From an uncultured Eubacteriales bacterium (GTDB lineage: Bacteria; Bacillota; Clostridia; Christensenellales; Borkfalkiaceae), in contig UQZE01000037.1 of assembly GCA_900545325.1 (NCBI GenBank), positions 1-15,894 on the forward strand: 15,894 bases of DNA. The letters are read 5' to 3'. Positions 8,696-14,824 of the stretch are shown in pieces (position 1 is the stretch's first letter; every line of letters starts with the position of its first letter). Made by a program: the position numbers and the translations under genes. The notes under the pieces were generated by a model that was not told where the DNA came from, did no database searches, and saw only the letters and a program-made list of their open reading frames with translations.

Positions 8696-8713
8696 ATTTT
8701 TATTCTCAAAAAT
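8696..8713. repeat. Inverted repeat in nanE leader (candidate operator copy 1)
   Basis: Plus strand reads ATTTTTATTCTCAAAAAT: six-base arms ATTTTT and AAAAAT around a six-base centre. It lies just downstream of the predicted nanE transcription start (about 8719). An almost identical 18-mer lies upstream of the -35 box. A repressor site is plausible but unproven, since the region is very AT-rich. Confidence 0.4.
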
Positions 8714-8725
8714 ACTTTCAACAAG

Positions 8726-8754
8726 AGTATATACTATAAAATTTGTATTGTCAA
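8726..8754 (-). promoter_or_regulatory. Sigma-A promoter of the nanE operon
   Basis: On the minus strand, a perfect -35 TTGACA (8754-8749) is followed by 17 bases and a -10 TATACT (8731-8726). The predicted start near 8719 leaves a leader of about 60 bases before nanE. The promoter is bracketed by two matching inverted repeats. Confidence 0.85.
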
Positions 8755-8776
8755 TAGCTTTTTGAAAATTTTTTAT

Positions 8777-8794
8777 ATTTTTATCTCAAAAAAT
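8777..8794. repeat. Inverted repeat upstream of the nanE promoter (candidate operator copy 2)
   Basis: Plus strand reads ATTTTTATCTCAAAAAAT, with the same arms as the copy at 8696-8713 and one base shifted in the centre. It lies 22 bases upstream of the -35 box. The two centres are 81 bases apart, about eight helical turns, which would allow looping across the promoter. Confidence 0.4.
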
Positions 8795-8825
8795 GAAAAT
8801 ATTTTTCTATTCGGCGGAAAAGCGC

Positions 8826-8859
8826 AAAAAAAAAGCACGCAGGCGTTTGCCTGCATGCT
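8826..8859 (-). terminator. Rho-independent terminator of the nrdD-trxB operon
   Basis: In the minus-strand transcript the arms 8859-8849 and 8844-8834 form an 11-bp stem with one G-U pair and a four-base AAAC loop, followed by nine U residues (8834-8826). It lies 16 bases after the reductase stop codon and before the nanE promoter, so it separates operons B and C. Confidence 0.93.
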
Positions 8860-8874
8860 TAAAACATGCCGTTA

Positions 8875-9780
8875 TTAAAAATTCTTGTCTATATATGCGC
8901 ACGCGCCGAGCGCGGCTACCGCACCGTCGGCGGCAGCGGTCGTCAGCTGGCGGATCTTTTTCGTGCGGCAGTCCCCCGCGGCGTACACGCCTTCGCAGGA
9001 GGTTTCGCAGCTTTCGTCCGCCGAGATATATCCCTCTTTGTCGAGCGCGACGAGGTTTTCGAACTTCTTGTTGTCGGGCACCTGCCCGATAGCCACGAAA
9101 AGCGCGCCGATCTTATGTTCCTTAATTTCGCCGTTTTCCCTGTAACGGAACCCCTCGAGCTTTTCCGTGCCGATATATTCCGTAAGCGCGGTGTTCGGTT
9201 TCCAGATCACGTTGGGCTTGGAAAGCAGCGTTTTCACCAGGCTTTCGTCCCCGAAGAACTTATCGAAAAGCGTATAGACGTACACTTTCGGGCAGTACCC
9301 GGAAAGCAGTATGCCGTATTGCAGCGCGGTATTGCCGTCCCCGACGAGGGCGACCTCCTCCCCCGTGTAAAACGGGCCGTCGCAGATGGCGCAGTACGAA
9401 ATGCCGCTGCCCGTCAGCTCCTCTTCATACGGAAAACGCAGGTGTTTGTGCTTCACCCCCGCCGCGACGATCACGCTTTTCGCCTCGTGCTCGCCGTAAT
9501 CGGTCTTCACCGAAAATCCCTTGCCTTTTTTCTCCACGGAAAGCACCTTTTCCAGCTCGAACTCGGCGCCGAGCGCCGTGATCTGTTCGAAAAGCCTGTC
9601 CGCGAGGTCGCTGCCCGAAATTTCCTTGATCGTGGGGAAATTTTCCACGCGCGGCGAATTGGCGATCTGCCCGCCGACCGTTTCCTCCTCGAGTATCTTT
9701 ACGCTTTTTCCGTTCCGCAACGCATACAGCGCGGCGGTCATTCCCGCCGCGCCCGCGCCTATCACTATGATGTCGCTCAT
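8875..9780 (-). CDS. trxB: Thioredoxin-reductase-like FAD flavoprotein
   Basis: The 301-residue protein has the compact bacterial thioredoxin reductase fold: an N-terminal FAD site GAGAAG (8-13), a redox pair C130-A-I-C133 followed by DGPF, a nucleotide-binding GDGNTA (147-152), and a C-terminal FAD motif GVYAAGD (264-270). Known members pass electrons from NADPH to a redoxin. Here the basic HRRxxxR stretch that holds the NADPH 2'-phosphate is replaced by TLFDKFF (170-176), so NADH, ferredoxin or another donor should be considered. The ATG overlaps the nrdD stop as TGATG, with AAGGA at 9789-9793 inside nrdD, so translation is coupled. The likely partner is the redoxin domain fused to NrdD. 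A hairpin terminator follows. The assignment to the reductase family is firm; donor and acceptor are inferred. Confidence 0.92.
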   Translation of the reverse strand: MSDIIVIGAGAAGMTAALYALRNGKSVKILEEETVGGQIANSPRVENFPTIKEISGSDLADRLFEQITALGAEFELEKVLSVEKKGKGFSVKTDYGEHEAKSVIVAAGVKHKHLRFPYEEELTGSGISYCAICDGPFYTGEEVALVGDGNTALQYGILLSGYCPKVYVYTLFDKFFGDESLVKTLLSKPNVIWKPNTALTEYIGTEKLEGFRYRENGEIKEHKIGALFVAIGQVPDNKKFENLVALDKEGYISADESCETSCEGVYAAGDCRTKKIRQLTTAAADGAVAALGACAYIDKNF

Positions 9781-12167
9781 CAGTTCAGTCCTTCGATATA
9801 TTTCTTGATGTTGCTCGCGTTTTCGTATCTTTCAAAGCCGTTTTCGGTGGGTACCAGCAGCGTGGGAGCCTTTTTAACGCCGAAATTGACGGTAACTTCC
9901 TTGTTTTCCTCCGCGTCCACCACGGTGTATTTTACGCCCGCTTTGTCGAGCATCATCTTGCTCATCTTACAGTTGGGGCAGGTCTTGGTGGCGAACAGCA
10001 TCACGCCCGAAAGGTCTGCCGCGGCGGACTTTTCGGCGGAAACGTTTTTTTCCTCCGTCTGCGTGCAGGCGCAGTTATCCGCGCTGTGGAAGTGCGAAGT
10101 TTCTACGTTGTACACCTTTCTGTCCTTGAACTCTTCCCTCTTTCCGTCGTTCCAGTTCTGCACGGGGCGGTAATATCCCGTGATGCGGCTGTAAACTTCG
10201 GTCGTTCTGCCGCAATGCGGGCAGGTGTACTGTTCGCCCGCGAGGTACCCGTGGTCGGCGCACACCGAGTAGGTGGGCGACATGGTGTAATACGGAAGTT
10301 TATAGTTTTCCGCTATGGTGCGCACGAGGTTTGCCGCCGCCTTCCAGTCGGGCAGTTTCTGGCCGAGGAACGCGTGGAACACCGTGCCGGAGGTGTAGAG
10401 CGTCTGCAGATCGTCCTGGATATCCAGCGCGCTGAAGATATCGTCCGTATAGCCTACGGGCAGGTGCGAAGAGTTGGTGTAATACGGCGTGTCGCCGTTT
10501 TCCGACGCCGTGATGATGTCGGGATAGCGCTTTTTATCGTGTTTCGCCAAGCGGTACGAAGTCGATTCCGCAGGCGTGGCTTCCAGGTTGTAAAGGTCGC
10601 CGTAAAGCTCCTGATAATCGGAAAGGCGTTCGCGCATGAAGTTGAGCACGTCCTTGGTGAATTTCTGCGCCTTCGAGTTGGTGAGGTCCTTGCCGATCCA
10701 CTTCGCGTTGAGGCAGGCTTCGTTCATGCCGACGAGACCGATGGTCGAAAAATGGTTGTTGAACGTGCCGAGATAGCGCTTGGTGTACGGATACAGTCCC
10801 GCTTCGAGCAGTTTGGAAATGGTGTTTCTCTTAACCTTCAGCGAGCGGGCGGCGATATCCATCATCTTCGTCAGGCGCTGATAGAATTCCTCCTCGTCCT
10901 TGGAAAGATACGCGATACGCGGCATGTTGATGGTAACGACGCCGACCGAACCCGTGCTTTCGCCGCTGCCGAAGAAACCGCCGCTCTTCTTTCTCAGTTC
11001 CCGCAGATCGAGGCGCAGACGGCAGCACATGGAGCGCACGTCGCTCGGTTCCATATCGGAATTGATGTAGTTGGAAAAATACGGCGTGCCGTACTTCGCG
11101 GTCATTTCGAAAAGCAGCTTGTTGTTTTCCGTTTCGGACCAGTCGAAATCGCGCGTGATGGAATAGGTCGGGATAGGATACTGGAATCCGCGGCCGTTGG
11201 CGTCGCCCTCGATCATGATCTCGATGAACGCCTTGTTTACCATGGCCATTTCCTTTACGCAATCCTTATATTTAAAGTTCATTTCCTTGCCGCCGACGAT
11301 CGCGGGCAGTTCCGCAAGGTCGTTGGGCACCACCCAGTCGAGGGTGATGTTGGTGAACGGCGACTGCGTGCCCCAGCGCGACGGGGTGTTCACGCCGTAA
11401 ATGAACGACTGTATGCACTGCTTGACTTCCTTATAGGTGAGGTTATCCACCTTGACGAAGGGCGCAAGGTAGGTATCGAACGAGGAAAACGCCTGCGCGC
11501 CCGCCCATTCGTTCTGCATGATGCCGAGGAAGTTGACCATCTGGTTGCAGAGCGTGGAAAGGTGCGAAGCCGGCGAACTCGTGATCTTGCCGGGAACGCC
11601 GCCCAGCCCCTCCACGATGAGCTGCTTGAGCGACCAGCCCGCGCAGTAGCCCGTGAGCATGGAAAGATCGTGGATATGGATATCCGCGTTCCTGTGCGCC
11701 TGGTTGATCTCGTCATCATAGACCTCGGTCAGCCAGTAGTTGGCGGTAATGGCGCCCGAGTTGCTTAAGATCAGCCCGCCGACCGAATACGTTACGGTGG
11801 AATTTTCCTTCACGCGCCAGTCGTTTATTTTCAAATAGTTGTCCACCGTATTTCTGTAATCGAGCACGGTCGACTTTATGTTTCTGACCTTTTCGCGCTG
11901 TTTCCTGTAAAGAATATAGCATTTCGCCACGTCCACGTAGCCGGCCTGGATCAGAACGACTTCCACGCTGTCCTGTATGTCCTCCACCGAAACGATTCCG
12001 TTTACGATCTTACGGCTGAAATCCGCGGCGACGCGCAGCGCAAGCATTTCTATGATCTCGTCCGTATATTCCGTTTCCTTTGCATTGAACGCCTTCTTGA
12101 TGGCGGTTTCGATCTTTTCCATGTTGTAGGATACGATCTTGCCGTCTCTCTTCTTCACCTGAAACAT
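9780..12167 (-). CDS. nrdD: Anaerobic (class III) ribonucleoside-triphosphate reductase fused to a glutaredoxin-like domain
   Basis: The 795-residue protein makes dNTPs by glycyl radical chemistry. In order: ATP-cone (1 to about 95); NrdD barrel with candidate active-site cysteines in YCAGWSL (C175) and SMCCRLRL (C381/C382), then STGSVGVVTINMPR (404-417); a zinc-type knuckle with C636, H639, C649 and C652; and the glycyl radical site SRITGYY with G664. Beyond the usual end lie an extra CAC (C699/C701), a linker of about 20 residues, and a redoxin domain (about 720-795) with CPNC (730-733) and a cis-Pro in KKAPTLLVP. The start at 12167 is chosen because AAGGAG lies eight bases upstream; the ATG at 12185 has no Shine-Dalgarno and almost no leader. 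The operon has tandem NrdR boxes and a coupled reductase. The activating radical-SAM enzyme NrdG is not adjacent and must be encoded elsewhere. Confidence 0.97.
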   Translation of the reverse strand: MFQVKKRDGKIVSYNMEKIETAIKKAFNAKETEYTDEIIEMLALRVAADFSRKIVNGIVSVEDIQDSVEVVLIQAGYVDVAKCYILYRKQREKVRNIKSTVLDYRNTVDNYLKINDWRVKENSTVTYSVGGLILSNSGAITANYWLTEVYDDEINQAHRNADIHIHDLSMLTGYCAGWSLKQLIVEGLGGVPGKITSSPASHLSTLCNQMVNFLGIMQNEWAGAQAFSSFDTYLAPFVKVDNLTYKEVKQCIQSFIYGVNTPSRWGTQSPFTNITLDWVVPNDLAELPAIVGGKEMNFKYKDCVKEMAMVNKAFIEIMIEGDANGRGFQYPIPTYSITRDFDWSETENNKLLFEMTAKYGTPYFSNYINSDMEPSDVRSMCCRLRLDLRELRKKSGGFFGSGESTGSVGVVTINMPRIAYLSKDEEEFYQRLTKMMDIAARSLKVKRNTISKLLEAGLYPYTKRYLGTFNNHFSTIGLVGMNEACLNAKWIGKDLTNSKAQKFTKDVLNFMRERLSDYQELYGDLYNLEATPAESTSYRLAKHDKKRYPDIITASENGDTPYYTNSSHLPVGYTDDIFSALDIQDDLQTLYTSGTVFHAFLGQKLPDWKAAANLVRTIAENYKLPYYTMSPTYSVCADHGYLAGEQYTCPHCGRTTEVYSRITGYYRPVQNWNDGKREEFKDRKVYNVETSHFHSADNCACTQTEEKNVSAEKSAAADLSGVMLFATKTCPNCKMSKMMLDKAGVKYTVVDAEENKEVTVNFGVKKAPTLLVPTENGFERYENASNIKKYIEGLN

Positions 12168-12175
12168 TTTTCTTA

Positions 12176-12181
12176 CTCCTT
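12176..12181 (-). promoter_or_regulatory. Shine-Dalgarno deciding the nrdD start
   Basis: AAGGAG on the minus strand, eight bases before the ATG at 12167. This selects the start MFQVKKRDG over an in-frame ATG at 12185, which would place this site inside the coding region. Confidence 0.9.
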
Positions 12182-12203
12182 CCATAAAATTCAGTGTAGC
12201 GTA

Positions 12204-12232
12204 ATCATAACAAATAAGCGGCGTTTTGTCAA
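12204..12232 (-). promoter_or_regulatory. Sigma-A promoter of nrdD
   Basis: A perfect -35 TTGACA (12232-12227), a 17-base spacer and a -10 TATGAT (12209-12204) on the minus strand. The predicted start near 12197 gives a leader of about 30 bases that contains the AAGGAG site. The NrdR boxes lie directly upstream of the -35. Confidence 0.88.
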
Positions 12233-12239
12233 CCCCTTT

Positions 12240-12287
12240 TTTCTATATATTGTACTGATTTTTTAAATAAAACACTATATATAGTGT
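12240..12287. promoter_or_regulatory. Tandem NrdR boxes
   Basis: ACACTATATATAGTGT at 12272-12287 is a perfect 16-bp palindrome matching the known NrdR consensus. A weaker copy, TTTCTATATATTGTAC, lies at 12240-12255, keeping the core CTATATAT and the GT after one mismatch. They start 32 bases apart, about three helical turns, the usual pairing for this ATP/dATP-sensing repressor. The pair lies 8 bases upstream of the -35 box, so nrdD and trxB should be derepressed when dATP is low. Confidence 0.92.
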
Positions 12288-12462
12288 CCGTTCGGTCAAT
12301 TTTCCATTCGGCGTTTTTCCGCAATTTTCCGCTTCGGGCGCAAAAAATCCAGATAATCTAAGCGTTTCGCGTCCGCGCGGAAAAATGCGAAAGAGCAAAT
12401 AATTTTTTTTAGAAAATTTTCGGACGCAACATATCGCGCGCCCCCTCCGCATCGGCGCCGAC
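12288..12462. other. Intergenic stretch without recognisable gene
   Basis: This lies between the NrdR boxes and the terminator of operon A and completes a 330-base gap between coding regions (12168-12497). It has A/T runs mixed with short GC-rich patches. I see no plausible start with a ribosome site, no clear promoter and no tRNA-like fold. The 73-codon open frame crossing it runs through the nrdD control region and looks like chance. Confidence 0.6.
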
Positions 12463-12493
12463 AAAAAAATTTCCCCGAAAATTTTCGGGGAAA
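12463..12493 (-). terminator. Rho-independent terminator of the GH123 operon
   Basis: The segment 12470-12493 is a perfect 24-bp palindrome with 12-bp arms (TTTCCCCGAAAA and its complement). In the minus-strand transcript it is followed by seven U residues (12469-12463). It begins five bases after the stop codon of the CmpB-type gene. Confidence 0.92.
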
Positions 12494-12497
12494 CGAT

Positions 12498-13193
12498 CTA
12501 TTTGTTCTTTCTTCCGCGCAGCTTTTCGAGCAGCTCCTCCACGCTCTCTTTGAGCGGCCTGTCGCTTTTCAGCGGGAAGAGAAAATTCGCTTTCATTTTC
12601 AGGCGCCGGCGGCGTTCGGCGATGCTCGCTTTCAGCTGCTCGTAATGCACCACCTCTTTAAAGCGCACCGCGGCCCGCCTGACTTTGAGCGACACGTTGA
12701 AACTGATGCAGACGTCCACCGCCAGCACGCCGTAGAAAATCCCCGTAAAAAAGAGCATGTACGGATTGCCCGCCGCCCACGCCGCCGCGGCCGAAAGCGG
12801 CTCGTAGAGCAGGAACACGAAAGCCGCGCCGATCGCGCCCCACAGCAGGGAAAAGAGCGGGCAGATTATGCCCTGTATGTTGCCGAAACGGTCGGAATAA
12901 TCCCATAATTTGATTTTCATTCCCTTGATGAAGATCAGCCCCGTGAGATATTCGAGCAGGGTGAGCGCGAAAAACACGATGAGCACGATCCACCCCTTTG
13001 CGAGCGGTATCGAGGAAAACCCGAAGAGTATGCACGTGCCGAAACCGTACATCGGCAGATACGGCCCGTTGAGGAAACCGGGATTGATCCACCTTTTCGC
13101 GCTGAATATCCTGCGGAAAAACAGCTCCGTCAGCCAGCCTGCGGCCGAACCGATCATAAACAGAAACGAAAGTTCGAAAAACGCCATAATCAT
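12498..13193 (-). CDS. CmpB-type multi-pass membrane protein (putative ABC transporter type IV family)
   Basis: The 231-residue protein fits PF06541, called putative ABC-transporter type IV, whose real function is not established. Family-like motifs are NPGFLNGPYLPMYGFG (37-52), EYLTG (81-85), LWDYS (96-100) and GNIQGIICPLFSLLWG (104-119). About five membrane segments can be seen near 4-24, 46-63, 68-90, 109-130 and 145-165, followed by a basic, helical cytoplasmic tail (170-231). The ATG at 13193 overlaps the GH123 stop in an ATGA arrangement, so translation is coupled; Met3 at 13187 is an alternative start. No ATPase or substrate-binding subunit is adjacent, so a transport role is not shown by context. 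A perfect terminator follows, so it ends operon A. Confidence 0.85.
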   Translation of the reverse strand: MIMAFFELSFLFMIGSAAGWLTELFFRRIFSAKRWINPGFLNGPYLPMYGFGTCILFGFSSIPLAKGWIVLIVFFALTLLEYLTGLIFIKGMKIKLWDYSDRFGNIQGIICPLFSLLWGAIGAAFVFLLYEPLSAAAAWAAGNPYMLFFTGIFYGVLAVDVCISFNVSLKVRRAAVRFKEVVHYEQLKASIAERRRRLKMKANFLFPLKSDRPLKESVEELLEKLRGRKNK

Positions 13194-14812
13194 TCGCCCG
13201 CAATCATGCGGTTGATCTTTTCGCGGAAAGCTATGTGCCAGGCCGCGCTTTTCGGATAGACGGTGAAATTACGCGCCAGCCCCTCCGATTCGAGCAGGCG
13301 CACCACTTCGGCCCGCCCGATCTTTTTTTCCAACGTCTTGAGCGCGCGGTAGTCCGCCATGCCCGCCGCGAACACCTCGTGCCGCGCGGAATCGAGGGGG
13401 CCGCGATCGCCGGGATAGACGATAAAGGAATCGCCGCTTTCGAACGCGCCGCAGGCGTCCGTTACCGCGAACGGATCGATCGGCTTGCGCGATTCGTAAG
13501 AATTGTAAAAATTATATCCCCAATGCAGATAGCCCGCGCATTCGTTCATATACAGCTGCATGCCGAGTATCCTGTTGCGCTGCGGCGGAAAATTCATAAA
13601 GCGGTTGGAAAGGTCGTCGTCCTTTTCCGCACAGCAGGTGTAAGCCCACGCGCCCTTCACGCCGGCAAACGGCGGATATGCCTTAGTCGAAACGACGGGC
13701 GTCTTTACGTAGCCGAGGCTGTAAAATTCGTAATGGCTGAGCGCCTCTATGCTCTTGCAGTCGGGCAGATATTTATCGAGCAGGCCGCGCGCTTTCGAAT
13801 AGCTTTCGAGCATGCTTTCGTTCGGCTCGTCCGAAACGTGGAAATACGACTTTTCGTAAACGCCGCGCGCCTGCAGGAAGGCTTTCAGCGCGGGCAGAAA
13901 CTGCGAAAGAAAATTTTCGTACGCGGGCGAATCGCCCGCCGCGTGCCATCCGAATACCTTTTTCTTTCTGCCGTTTTCCGTCGCTACTATTTTCGGCGTG
14001 CACTTCGCGCCCCATTGCGTGAAAAGGTGCGCCATCTCGAAATATTCTATGCCGCAATTCTGCGCCATGCCGATAAATCTGCCGAGTTTTTCAAAGTCGA
14101 AAGAATATTTGTCCCCCGCCTTTTCCATGCCGACGAGCTGAACGGTCATGCGTTCCCCGCCGACAGCGGTGTCGAGCGGCGGCGTGAACAGCGGCGTGTA
14201 CAGCATGTTCATGCCGTGGTCCGCCGCGTTTTTTACGTATTTTTCCAGCACCGCAAAGTATTCTTCCGTAAACGGCGCCTCGCCGCATACGCGCGAAAGG
14301 CAGTCGTAATGAAACCAGTTCGTGTAGATGAGATCGCTCTTTTCAAGTTCCGCGTCCAGCACATTGAGGGTGAACGAAGTTTCGCCCAGCAGGTTGCCGT
14401 CGCAGTCCGTAAGCGCGAATTTCAGTTTATGCACCCCTGCGGGAACGCCGCCCGAAACCGTTACCCAGCTCGCCTGCCACAAGCCCTTGCGGCAGGTAAT
14501 CCCCAGTTCGCCGTAGGGCGCCAGAATATCGGGATACATCGTCGGCTCGTACGAAAGCACGTACCCCTTGTTCGTAACGGGCATGCTGCAAGGCGAAAGC
14601 ACCTCTTCCCGCAGCGTTATGTATTCGGAAATATCGCTTTCCGCCCGCAGCGAACAGCGGCGCATGTGCTGTCTTTCGACCTTGTACGCCACCTGAAAGG
14701 AATATCTTTCGTTTTTCAGCATGCTGCCGCTTTTCAGTCCGCGCCCCGCTTTAGTCCCTTTGATCACTTCGAGAGCGCTGAACGTTCTCATTTCGCATTT
14801 CGGCATATCCAT
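13190..14812 (-). CDS. GH123-like (DUF4091) cytoplasmic glycoside hydrolase
   Basis: The 540-residue protein matches the GH123/DUF4091 family (PF13320), whose studied members are beta-N-acetylgalactosaminidases using an Asp-Glu pair. The pair is visible as D328-E329 in YFHVSDEPNE (323-332). Other supports are an N-terminal beta-sandwich (about 5-155), NWFHYDCL (165-172), NMLYTPLFTPPLD (202-214), GYLHWGYNFYN (427-437), DSFIVYPGDRG (461-471) and the helical ending DYRALKTLEKK (487-497). There is no signal peptide, so it probably acts inside the cell on imported sugars. It starts 12 bases after the upstream gene, with GGAG ending six bases before the ATG at 14812; Met3 at 14806 is also possible. 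It overlaps the membrane protein gene by four bases. GalNAc specificity is family-level inference; many DUF4091 members are untested. Confidence 0.88.
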   Translation of the reverse strand: MDMPKCEMRTFSALEVIKGTKAGRGLKSGSMLKNERYSFQVAYKVERQHMRRCSLRAESDISEYITLREEVLSPCSMPVTNKGYVLSYEPTMYPDILAPYGELGITCRKGLWQASWVTVSGGVPAGVHKLKFALTDCDGNLLGETSFTLNVLDAELEKSDLIYTNWFHYDCLSRVCGEAPFTEEYFAVLEKYVKNAADHGMNMLYTPLFTPPLDTAVGGERMTVQLVGMEKAGDKYSFDFEKLGRFIGMAQNCGIEYFEMAHLFTQWGAKCTPKIVATENGRKKKVFGWHAAGDSPAYENFLSQFLPALKAFLQARGVYEKSYFHVSDEPNESMLESYSKARGLLDKYLPDCKSIEALSHYEFYSLGYVKTPVVSTKAYPPFAGVKGAWAYTCCAEKDDDLSNRFMNFPPQRNRILGMQLYMNECAGYLHWGYNFYNSYESRKPIDPFAVTDACGAFESGDSFIVYPGDRGPLDSARHEVFAAGMADYRALKTLEKKIGRAEVVRLLESEGLARNFTVYPKSAAWHIAFREKINRMIAGE

Positions 14813-14824
14813 TATCCTCTCCGT

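Noticed and set aside
10086..11768. Plus-strand open frame of 560 codons antisense to nrdD
   Set aside because: It lies wholly inside a conserved, motif-complete NrdD and its product is Arg/His/Val-rich without domains, typical of an antisense shadow.
12243..12464. Minus-strand 73-codon open frame between operons A and B
   Set aside because: It lacks a good ribosome site, its product has no recognisable features, and its 3' end runs through the NrdR boxes upstream of the nrdD promoter.
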